From assembly GCA_963753955.1 (NCBI GenBank), contig CAVWEM010000019.1:1-64000 (forward strand): DNA of 64,000 bases. Reading direction: 5' to 3'. The position numbers and the translations under genes were made by a program. Below, in pieces: positions 41,895-50,683 of the stretch. Under the pieces are notes generated by a model that had not been told where the DNA came from, searched no databases, and saw only the letters and a program-made list of their open reading frames with translations. This stretch comes from Methylumidiphilus sp963753955 (GTDB lineage: Bacteria; Pseudomonadota; Gammaproteobacteria; Methylococcales; Methylococcaceae). Position 1 is the stretch's first letter, and every line of letters starts with the position of its first letter.

Positions 41895-42674
41895 ATGCGC
41901 ATCATCACCCTCAACGTCAACGGTGTGCGCTCCGCCGCGCGCAAAGGCTTTTTCGACTGGTTGGCCCTGCAGGACGCCGACGTGGCCTGCCTGCAAGAAA
42001 CCAAGGCGCAGGAAAACCAGATCGAAGACCGCCTCTACTGGCCGGACGGTTGCCACTGCCACTACCTGGACGCCGAAAAAAAAGGCTATAGCGGTGTCGC
42101 CATTTATGCGCGGCAGGAGCCGGATGAAATCATCCGAGGCTTGGGCTGGCCCGACATGGATGCGGAAGGCCGCTACCTGGAAGCCCGCTTCGGCAATCTC
42201 AGCGTGGTGTCGCTGTACCTGCCCTCCGGCTCCTCCAGCGAAGCGCGCCAGCAGGTCAAATTCAGCTTCCTAGACCGCTTCCTGCCCTTCCTGCGCCAAT
42301 GTGCGGCATCCGGGCGGGACTATGTGTTCTGCGGCGACTGGAACATCGCCCATAAAAACATCGACCTGAAAAATTGGCGCGGCAACCAGAAAAACTCCGG
42401 CTTTCTGCCGGAAGAACGCGCCTGGATGGACGAACTGCTAGGCCCGGAAGGCTGGGTGGATGCCTTCCGCGCAATCAACCAAGAAGCCGACCAATACACC
42501 TGGTGGTCCAACCGGGGCCAGGCCCGAGCCAACAACGTCGGTTGGCGCATCGACTATCAAATCGTCAGCCCCAGCCTCAAAGACAAAATCCGCGCGACGT
42601 CAATCTACAAAGACGAACGCTTCTCCGACCACGCCCCGCTGACCATCGACTATGACCACCCCTTCCCTGCGTGA
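41895..42674 (+). CDS. xthA: Exodeoxyribonuclease III
   Basis: This AP endonuclease / 3' exonuclease of ~260 residues has MRIITLNVNGVRSAARKG, ACLQETKAQ, GYSGVAIYAR, VFCGDWNIAHKNIDLKNW and the catalytic FSDHAPLTIDYD. An in-frame ATG at 41862 would add 11 residues without family similarity. The 3' end overlaps ampG by 23 nt. Confidence 0.94.
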   Translation: MRIITLNVNGVRSAARKGFFDWLALQDADVACLQETKAQENQIEDRLYWPDGCHCHYLDAEKKGYSGVAIYARQEPDEIIRGLGWPDMDAEGRYLEARFGNLSVVSLYLPSGSSSEARQQVKFSFLDRFLPFLRQCAASGRDYVFCGDWNIAHKNIDLKNWRGNQKNSGFLPEERAWMDELLGPEGWVDAFRAINQEADQYTWWSNRGQARANNVGWRIDYQIVSPSLKDKIRATSIYKDERFSDHAPLTIDYDHPFPA

Positions 42675-43950
42675 GTCCCTGCTGAACCGGCGCATATTGA
42701 TCTGCGTGGCGACCGGATTTTCCTCCGGCCTGCCGTTGTTCCTGCTCATCAGCCTGATGCCCGCTTGGCTGCGGGAAGGAGGCGTCAACCTCAAATCCAT
42801 CGGCTTGATGGCCTTGGTGCAATTCCCCTACATCTGGAAATTCCTCTGGGCGCCTTTGTGTGACCGCTACGGCTTCGCTCTGGGCCGCCGCCGCAGTTGG
42901 ATGTTGGTGTCGCAACTGGCCTTGCTGGTCGGCATCCCGGCCTTCGGCTGGTTTACGCCGCAGCCAGACCTTGACGCCATCCGCTGGCTGGCCTTCAGCG
43001 TCGCGCTGTTTTCCGCCACACAAGACATTGCCATCGACGCCTACCGCCGGGAAATCCTCCGCGACGCGGAAATGGGCCTAGGCAATGTCGTGCATGTCAA
43101 CGCCTATAAAATCGCCGGGCTGGTGCCCGGCTCGCTATCGCTCATCATCGCCGAACACCTGCCCTGGAGCGCTGTGTACTGGATCACCGCCCTATTCATG
43201 CTGCCCGGCCTCTGCCTGACCCTGTCCGTGCGCGAACCGGAATCCTCCCGCCGTGCCCCCTCCACGTTGCGCAACGCCGTGGTCGAACCGTTCCGCGAAT
43301 TCATCGGGCGCAACGGCTGGCCCGGGGCGTTGGCCGTGCTGGCGTTCATCTTCTTCTACAAACTGGGGGACAGCATGGCGACCGCGCTGGCGACGCCGTT
43401 TTACCTGGACATGGGCTTCAGCAAAACCGAAATCGGCATGGTGGCGAAGCACGCGGGCCTGTGGCCGAACGTCATCGGCGGCATCCTCGGCGGCATTTGG
43501 ATGGTGTCCTTGGGGTTAAACCGCGCCCTCTGGGTATTTGGGGTATTGCAAGCCTTGGTGATTCTCGGCTTCGCCTGGCTGGTCAATATGGGCCACAGCC
43601 TGTTGAGCCTGGCAGCCGTCATCGGGGCGGAAGCCTTCGGTGTCGGCCTAGGCACGGCGGCTTTCGTCGCCTTCACCGCCAGCGCCACCCATCCGGCCTA
43701 CACCGCCACCCAGTTCGCCTTGTTCACCAGCCTGGCCGCCACCCCCCGGACCTTGGTCAATGCGTTCACCGGCTTCCTGGTAGAAGGCGGAAGCCTGAAT
43801 ATTCTCCCCGGCCTGCCTATCCACATCGAAGGCTTAGGTTGGGAACGATTCTTCTGGTGTTGCTTTGCGGCGGCCCTACCGGGAATGCTGCTGCTGTTCA
43901 AAGTAGCCCCCTGGAACGGCAAAACTGAAACCCTGCAGATGCGATCCTAA
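42652..43950 (+). CDS. ampG: AmpG-type muropeptide permease (MFS)
   Basis: This membrane protein of 432 residues and ~12-14 helices has the AmpG pattern. Examples are GFSSGLPLFLLISLMPAWLR, FPYIWKFLWAPLCDRYGF, RRRSWMLVSQ, FSATQDIAIDAYRREIL and THPAYTATQFALFTSLAATP. It imports GlcNAc-anhydroMurNAc peptides for cell-wall recycling. It overlaps xthA and is probably cotranscribed with it. Confidence 0.92.
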   Translation: MTTPSLRESLLNRRILICVATGFSSGLPLFLLISLMPAWLREGGVNLKSIGLMALVQFPYIWKFLWAPLCDRYGFALGRRRSWMLVSQLALLVGIPAFGWFTPQPDLDAIRWLAFSVALFSATQDIAIDAYRREILRDAEMGLGNVVHVNAYKIAGLVPGSLSLIIAEHLPWSAVYWITALFMLPGLCLTLSVREPESSRRAPSTLRNAVVEPFREFIGRNGWPGALAVLAFIFFYKLGDSMATALATPFYLDMGFSKTEIGMVAKHAGLWPNVIGGILGGIWMVSLGLNRALWVFGVLQALVILGFAWLVNMGHSLLSLAAVIGAEAFGVGLGTAAFVAFTASATHPAYTATQFALFTSLAATPRTLVNAFTGFLVEGGSLNILPGLPIHIEGLGWERFFWCCFAAALPGMLLLFKVAPWNGKTETLQMRS

Positions 43951-43982
43951 GGGAAAAATCGCACAGCCAGAGCATGGCAGGG

Positions 43983-44011
43983 TTGACGAAATCCGGCAAA
44001 ACTTGTTTAAT
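43983..44011 (+). promoter_or_regulatory. Promoter of tRNA-Phe
   Basis: TTGACG (43983-43988), a 17-bp spacer and TTTAAT (44006-44011) lie 21 bp before the mature tRNA 5' end. Confidence 0.65.
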
Positions 44012-44032
44012 ACGCGCTCTTGCAAAGGACGC

Positions 44033-44108
44033 GCCCAGGTAGCTCAGTTGGTAGAGCAGGGGATTGAAAATCCCCGTGTCGGTGGTTCGATTCCGCCCCT
44101 GGGCACCA
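44033..44108 (+). tRNA. tRNA-Phe (GAA)
   Basis: This 76-nt tRNA has a CCA end encoded. The acceptor stem is GCCCAGG/CCTGGGC and the D-arm GCTC-AGTTGGTA-GAGC. The anticodon stem GGGGA/TCCCC carries loop TTGAAAA, with anticodon GAA at 44066-44068. The T-arm contains GGTTCGATTCC. Confidence 0.98.
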
Positions 44109-44117
44109 TATAAAACA

Positions 44118-44151
44118 AAGGCTTGCCCGGTTTTCCGGGCAAGCCTTTTTT
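44118..44151 (+). terminator. Intrinsic terminator after tRNA-Phe
   Basis: A 13-bp stem AAGGCTTGCCCGG / CCGGGCAAGCCTT with a TTTT loop is followed by a T-run. Confidence 0.9.
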
Positions 44152-44347
44152 ATTGTCTGTGTAATTCTGGTGTAATCGTGAAGAAAAGTTATACTTCGCC
44201 CATCCCCCGCACGGGTAAAACGAAAAACAGACTTAGCCCCACCATAAGGCACATGCGAAGAGCCTACTCTTTGTTTGCCCGATCTGCCCCCTGCATTCGC
44301 TTAACCTTCTGAACTGTCCGTTCAAACATTCCAAGATCCTATCGAAG

Positions 44348-47154
44348 ATGCCTTCCCACACCGAAATCGGCGAATTTATTTGGCGCATCGCAGACCATTT
44401 GCGCGGCGATTACGAAAAGAACGACAACGAGGACGTGATCCTGCCCTTCACCCTGCTGCGTCGCCTGGATTGCGTTTTGGAGAAGACACGGGACGCGGTG
44501 CGAGCCACGGAAGCGGCGGTAGCCGGGAAAGTGAATGAAGACGTGCTGAAGTCCATCTTGATGAACACCACGGGCGTGCCGTTCTACAACCGCTCGCCGT
44601 TTTCGTTTGCTGAATTGCTGAAAAATCCCGCCGACATCAAGGAAAACTTCGGCGCTTACCTGGAAGGCTTCTCCGACAACATCAAGGAGATTCTTTACAA
44701 CTTTTCCGGCGGCGAGGAAAAGGGGCTGGGGCCGATTTACGAAACCTTGGCGCGGAAAAAGCTGCTCTACCTCATCACCAAGGAATTCGCCTCCGACAAG
44801 ATAGACCTGCACCCCGACGTGGTCAGCAACCACGATATGGGCCTGGTTTACGAATACTTGATTCGCAAATTCAAGGAAGGCGCGGCGGCGGGGGAACAAT
44901 ATACCCCCGCGACGTGGTGCGGCTGCTGGTGCAACTGGTGTTTGCCGACCAAGAGGAAACTTTAAGGGCCAACAAAGATGGCGCGTTGGTCAATATTTAC
45001 GACCCAGCTTGCGGCACGGGCGGGATGATGACCGAAGCCAAGGAATATCTCACCCAAGCATGGGGGCTTGACCCTAGCAATGTGTCCATCTTCGGCCAGG
45101 AATTGCGCGAGAAAACCTACGCCATTTGTAAAGCCGACGCCTTGATGAAGGGCGACGACGGCAGCCGCATCAAGCGCGGCAACACCCTCAGCGAAGACAA
45201 GTTGGAAGGCTATCAATTCAAATTCATGCTGGCGAACCCCGAATTCGGCACCGACTGGAAAAAGATCGAAGACCGCATCCGCGCCGAGGCCGAACGCGGC
45301 TTCGATGGCCGTTTCGGCGCAGGCCTGCCGGAAGTGGGCGACGCCTCCTTCCTGTTTCTGCAACACATGATAGCCAAAATGACCGCGCCGAACCAAGGCG
45401 GCAGCGTCATTGGCATCGTCTTCAACGGCTCGCCGCTGTTCAACGGCGACGCCGGTTCCGGCTGGTCCAACATCCGCAAATGGATCATCCAAAACGACTG
45501 GCTAGACGCCATCGTCGCCTTGCCGGAAGACATGTTCTACAACACCAACATCGCCACCTATCTTTGGATTGTCCGCAACAACAAGCCGCAACGCCGCAAA
45601 GGGCGGATTATCCTCGTCAACGGCAACCAGGAACGCTTCCGCAACCTGATGCGGCGCAACCTAGGCAAGAAGCGGGTGGAACTCACCCCGGCCACTATCG
45701 CCGAATTGGTGCGAGTTTACCGGGAAGGCCAGCCCGTGCCTAAATTGGCGCAAGTGTTCGACCTGGAAGACTTCGGCTATACCCGTGTGGTGGTGGAAAG
45801 GCCGTTACGGCTGCGCTTTGAGATCGACGCGGAACGGCTGCAAAACTTCCGCCAATCTAGCTATTATACCGGCTTGATTCTCACCAAGAAAATCGGCCTT
45901 AAGGCCGAGGCCGACATCGCCAAGGGCAAAGAAAAGCAAGCCGCGTTGCTGGCGGCGTTGGAACAGGCCAAGACCCTATTGCCCTGCCGGGATGACCGGG
46001 TGTTTATGCAGTTTGTGAACAACGCCTTGCCGTTCAAAGCCACCGGCCAGCTTATCGCCGCCTTGCGTTCCGTCTTTGGAGAAGCCGGCGAGGACGGGGA
46101 AAAGGTGTTGCTGAAACCCTTGGAAGCGGAGTTTGACCGGGACAAAGCCGAGGCCGACCCCGGTGCCTGGTATCAGCCGGACAGCAACCTGCGGGATCAA
46201 GAGCGCATCCCGCTCAAGACTGACATCGAAACCTATTTCGCCGAAGAAGTGCTGCCCTATGCCCCCGATGCCTGGATGAACCGCGCTAAGGACGAAATAG
46301 GTTATGAAATCAGCTTCACCAAGTATTTTTATGAATACAAGCCGCCCCGCGCACTCGAAGACATAATCACTGATTTGGAGTTTTTGCGGAGGCAGATAGA
46401 CCTCTTGCAGGAACAACGCACCGCCGTCATTCATCATGCGGTGACGAAGGGCTTAGACCCTGCGGCCAAGATGAAGCCTTCGGGGGTTGAGTGGTTGGGG
46501 AATGTACCGGAAGAGTGGAATGTTTTACGGTTACGTTTCTGCTGCTCGATTCGTGGCGGTATTGGCTTTCCTGATAAATTTCAAGGATCGACTATCGGGG
46601 ACTATCCTTTCTTAAAAAACAGCGACATCAATTCACCAGACAACTTTGTATCGACGGCGGAAAATTATGTTGATAAATCACTTGCTTTGATACAAGGATG
46701 GCATCCCATTCCCGCTAATTCATTGATTATGGGTAAGAGCGGTGAGGCGCTTCGCAAAAATCATCGGGCAGTTTGTTTGGTTGACTGTCTTATCGATAAC
46801 AACTTAATGGCATTGATTCCAAAGCCAAAGTTATTTGATATGCGTTTCTTTTTCTATTTGTTTTCACTTATTGATATGGACTGGTTTACCAACCCAGGAA
46901 CGGTACCCTCCGTAAGTGTTAGGCGTTTTGTCGATTTCCGGTTAATAGTGCCGCCTCTGGAGGAGCAGCGCGAGATTATCAGCTTTCTTGACCAAGAAAC
47001 TGCCAAACTTGACACCATCATTTCTAAGTACCGCCGCGAACTCGAACTCCTAGCCGAATACCGCGCCTCGCTGATTTCCCACGCCGTCACCGGCAGGATT
47101 GATGTTCGGGGTCTGGCTGAACTTGAATCTAATTCAGCCGACGAAACCCTATGA
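44348..47154 (+). CDS. hsdM: Type I restriction-modification methylase fused to a half-size specificity subunit (HsdM-HsdS), frameshifted
   Basis: The N-terminal HsdM domain (MPSHTEIGEFIWRIADHLRG, NHDMGLVYEYLIRKFKE) breaks frame at about 44910. Five C residues stand where six are needed to read TPRDVVRLL. The rest is intact: motif I YDPACGTGGMM, motif IV NPEFGTDW (second Pro replaced by Glu) and the C-terminal IGYEISFTKYFYEYKPPRAL. Without a stop it continues into HsdS sequence. That part has the coiled coil LLQEQRTAVIHHAVTKGLDP, MKPSGVEWLGNVPEEW, one target-recognition domain, then LDQETAKLDTIISKYRRELE and LISHAVTGRIDV. It modifies N6-adenine and gives specificity to HsdR. Only one recognition domain is present. 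Confidence 0.88.
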
Positions 47155-47281
47155 ATCGCAGCCCGGACGGAGCCAACAGAATCCGGGCTGGACAAAGCCC
47201 CGCTCCCGCCTTCCACAAGTGCCTTACCTAATTCCAGCGACGTGAGACCGAATCTTAAGCCCAATGGAGTGACCTTGACCA

Positions 47282-50200
47282 ATGAATTACGACGAGAATC
47301 ATTTTGAACTGACGATATTCAATTCCTTAAGCGCCAGCCCGCTTTATCTGGGTTTCGACGACACGGACGGCAGTTATAGCAAAGGCCGATATTCCAAGGA
47401 CTATCACGCCGACCTGGAATCACTCGCGGCCTATATCCAACAGACCCAGCCCGCCGCCTGGAAGAAGCTGCAAAAGCATTACCCCGGACACGAAGCCGCC
47501 GCCGTCGCCAACGAGGTCAACAAACTGAGGCCCAAGCGCGGCATTTTGAATCTGTTGCGGGAAGGTTTCGCCTTGGCGCAAGTCGGCAAAATCGAACTGG
47601 TGACATTCAAGCCCGCGACCGGCTTCAACCCCGCCCACCGGGAGAAATACGAGGCCAACCGTTTCGCCATTGTCCGCCAGCTTCATTTCAGCAACGAACG
47701 GCCTTTGGACAAGATCGACCTCGTGATTCTGCTGAATGGCTTGCCGCTGATGACGCTAGAAGCGAAGAACGAGTTCACCGGGCAAACGTGGCGCAAAGCC
47801 GAAGAGCAATACCGCAAGGATCGAAAAGCCAGCGATCCTTTTCTAAAAGCCTGCGTCGTCCATTTTGCCTTGGACAATTCGCATATTTCCATGACCACCC
47901 AACTGGCAAACGGCAAAACCCGCTTCCTGCCTTTCAACCGTGCCTTAAACAATCCACCCATTGCCGACCATTACGCCACGGCTTATTTGTGGGAAGACAT
48001 GGAAGCAGGGCCGGGCGTGTTGCGGGCCGATAGCCTGCTAGACCTATTGCAACACTACCTGCATCTGGAAGAGGTCAAGGACGAGGCGACGGCCAAAGTC
48101 AGCAAGCGGCTGATCTTTCCCCGCTATCACCAACTGGACGGGGTGCGGCGGCTGTTGGCAGAAACCAAAGCCCACGGGCCGGGCGAAAATTATCTGATCC
48201 AGCACAGCGCCGGTTCCGGCAAGTCCAACACTATCGCTTGGCTGGCGCACCAATTGGCGAACCTGTTCAATGCGGACAACCAACGGGTTTTCGATAGCGT
48301 GATTATCATCACCGACCGGCAAGTTTTGGACAAACAGCTACAAGAGACCGTGGCACAGTTCGAGAAAACGCCGGGCGTGGTCTGCAAGGTGGATAAGAAC
48401 ACCAAGCAACTGGTGGAAGCCTTGGCGAATGGGGCCGGGATTGTCGTCTGCACACTGCAAAAGTTCAGTTGGATGCAGACGGTGTTAGGTGGGCCGAAGG
48501 CGCTGAAAGGCCGGCAATACGCCGTCATCGTGGACGAGGCCCACAGCTCCCAAAGCGGCGACGGCGCGAAAGACCTGAAACTGGCATTGACCACGCCGGA
48601 AGCCTTGCAGGCCATCATTGCCGAAGACGGGGAAAACGCCGAATGGACTGACCCTGTGGCGGAGGAACTGGCGCGTATCATGAAGGGGCGGCAACGCTTG
48701 CCGCATTTGTCGTTCTTCGCTTTCACGGCCACCCCGAAAACCCGGACGCTGGAAATCTTCGGCCATGCGCGACAGGTGCAAACCCCGGAAGGCACGAAGC
48801 GGGTGGAGCATCGCCCGTTTCACACCTACACCATGCGCCAAGCCATTGCCGAGGGCTTCATCCTCGACGTGCTGGAAAATTACACGACCTACAGCACGTA
48901 TTTTGAGTTGCGGGAAAACGAGAAAGCCCCGCCCGGTTACGAAGTGGAAAAGGCCAAGGGCAAGCGGCTACTGCTGAAGCATGTCGGCAAGCATCCGCAT
49001 ACCATCGAGAGCAAAGCCAAAATCATGCTGGATCATTTCTTCTCGAAGACGATCAACAAGATCGACGGCTCGGCCAAGGCTATGATCGTGACCAGTTCCC
49101 GCGCCCATGCCGTGCTTTACAAGCAAACCGTTGATCGGCTGTTACGCGAAGATTACGCGGACAAAACCCAGGCGCTGGTGGCGTTTTCCAGCAAAGTGAC
49201 ACTGGAGGGCGCGGACTACACCGAAGCGAGCATGAATCCCGCCGATGCCAAGGACATCCGGGAGGCTTTCAAAAAGCAGCAATACCGGATTTTGATTGTC
49301 GCCAACAAATACCAAACCGGGTTCGATCAACCTTTGCTGCATACCATGTATGTGGACAAGAAACTAGGCGGCGTCGCTACCGTTCAAACCCTGAGCCGCT
49401 TGAATCGCAAGGGGCCACCCTCCAAAAAGGATACGATGGTGCTGGATTTCGTGAATCGGCAGGAAGACATCGAAGCGGATTTCCAACCTTACCACGGCCA
49501 AACATCGCTGGATCGAGGAACCGACCCGCAGAAGCTCTATAACCTCAAATTCGAGGTAGAAGAACCGGGCATCTTCACGGCGGCGGACGTGGAAGAGTTC
49601 GCCCGGCTTTTCGTGATCGAGAAAGCACAGGGCCAAAAGCTCAACCCGTTATTCCTGAGAATCCTGCAAGGCCGCTATACCATGCTTGACCGTGATGGAC
49701 GGGCCGAATTCCGAGACGCGGTGGCACGGTATGTCTCGCAATATTCCTTTATCAGCCAGATTATCAACTGGCTAGACCCAGAGCTTGAGAAGCATTATCT
49801 CTTCACCAAGCTGTTGCTGAAATGCCTTCCGCCAGACCCGGAAAGCTTGCCGAAAGAAATCCTCGACATGGTGGATATGGAAAAATTCCGGCTGGAAGAA
49901 CAGCAAAACGGCAGCATTGTGCTGAATCCAGAAGATACCCAACTGGAAAACCCATCCGGCGACGGACATGCCCGACCAGGAACGCCGGAACGGGAACAGC
50001 TTGAAGTCATCGTCAGGGATTTGAATGAACGCTTTCATTTCGACTTTGAAGACAGGGATAAGGTCATGCGTATAGTCATCCCCAAGCTTGCTAAAGACCT
50101 AAGCTTGGTGGCGGCATACCAGACCGACAACCTGGAACAGCTACGACGGCAGAAGTTTTCCGAAAGCTTAGAAAACGCCTTCCTAGCCAGTGCCAGCGAC

Positions 50201-50329
50201 TTTTACACCGTGCTGAATCGCATGTCGGTTGAACCGGATTTCAAGCGACTGCTTACGGATTTTGCGTTGATTGAGTTTTTGAATGGGTTGCAGGGTTCTG
50301 GACAACCCGATAGTGATAAGGATTCATGA
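47282..50329 (+). CDS. hsdR: Type I restriction endonuclease subunit HsdR
   Basis: This full-length HsdR has 1015 residues. The N-terminal PD-(D/E)XK nuclease has LDKIDLVILLNGLPLMTLEA, with catalytic D...ExK in EAKNEFTG. The SF2 translocase has HSAGSGKSNTIAWLAHQLA, IVDEAHSSQSG, FFAFTATPKTRTLEIFG, NKYQTGFDQP and TVQTLSRLNRKGP. The C-terminal helical domain binds the methylase. It starts 127 bp after hsdMS. A small inverted repeat (AGCCCGGA / TCCGGGCT, 47162-47190) lies between them. No lesion is seen, so restriction depends on whether hsdMS is functional. Confidence 0.95.
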   Translation: MNYDENHFELTIFNSLSASPLYLGFDDTDGSYSKGRYSKDYHADLESLAAYIQQTQPAAWKKLQKHYPGHEAAAVANEVNKLRPKRGILNLLREGFALAQVGKIELVTFKPATGFNPAHREKYEANRFAIVRQLHFSNERPLDKIDLVILLNGLPLMTLEAKNEFTGQTWRKAEEQYRKDRKASDPFLKACVVHFALDNSHISMTTQLANGKTRFLPFNRALNNPPIADHYATAYLWEDMEAGPGVLRADSLLDLLQHYLHLEEVKDEATAKVSKRLIFPRYHQLDGVRRLLAETKAHGPGENYLIQHSAGSGKSNTIAWLAHQLANLFNADNQRVFDSVIIITDRQVLDKQLQETVAQFEKTPGVVCKVDKNTKQLVEALANGAGIVVCTLQKFSWMQTVLGGPKALKGRQYAVIVDEAHSSQSGDGAKDLKLALTTPEALQAIIAEDGENAEWTDPVAEELARIMKGRQRLPHLSFFAFTATPKTRTLEIFGHARQVQTPEGTKRVEHRPFHTYTMRQAIAEGFILDVLENYTTYSTYFELRENEKAPPGYEVEKAKGKRLLLKHVGKHPHTIESKAKIMLDHFFSKTINKIDGSAKAMIVTSSRAHAVLYKQTVDRLLREDYADKTQALVAFSSKVTLEGADYTEASMNPADAKDIREAFKKQQYRILIVANKYQTGFDQPLLHTMYVDKKLGGVATVQTLSRLNRKGPPSKKDTMVLDFVNRQEDIEADFQPYHGQTSLDRGTDPQKLYNLKFEVEEPGIFTAADVEEFARLFVIEKAQGQKLNPLFLRILQGRYTMLDRDGRAEFRDAVARYVSQYSFISQIINWLDPELEKHYLFTKLLLKCLPPDPESLPKEILDMVDMEKFRLEEQQNGSIVLNPEDTQLENPSGDGHARPGTPEREQLEVIVRDLNERFHFDFEDRDKVMRIVIPKLAKDLSLVAAYQTDNLEQLRRQKFSESLENAFLASASDFYTVLNRMSVEPDFKRLLTDFALIEFLNGLQGSGQPDSDKDS

Positions 50330-50683
50330 CGCATGGGGACACCAATTCGGCAAATCCAGAAAGTGCGCCTACCCTCTTTCCCAAGACCTTTCGACGAATC
50401 AACCTAGCGCCGCTATTTGGTGTTGCGGCTAAAAGCCCCGCTTCATCCCACCCCGCCGCCAAGCATCGCCCATTGTGGGCGAGGCCTGCAACAGAGCGAA
50501 CGGCGGGCGCGTTTCCCCCCGCAACCCCGCGCAACTTTTCGGGCATAGTCGCACCCTTGGTTGCGTGATGTCGCTTGGCCTCGTTTTCCTTGCCGCTCCC
50601 GCGCACCAAATGATAACCTTACGTCCTTTCCGGTCTTGGCGCGGCAAACCCCGCGAACCTCATCCTGCCGCAGGCTTTCCCCT
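50330..50683. other. Intergenic region, 354 bp, nothing recognised
   Basis: It lies between hsdR and the HTTM gene. No RNA gene, strong promoter or coding frame with family resemblance was found. It marks the right border of the restriction cassette. Confidence 0.4.

Noticed and set aside
44033..50329. Genomic island integrated into the tRNA-Phe 3' end
   Set aside because: No repeat of the tRNA 3' end was seen after hsdR and there is no integrase. The tRNA and the restriction genes may simply be neighbours.
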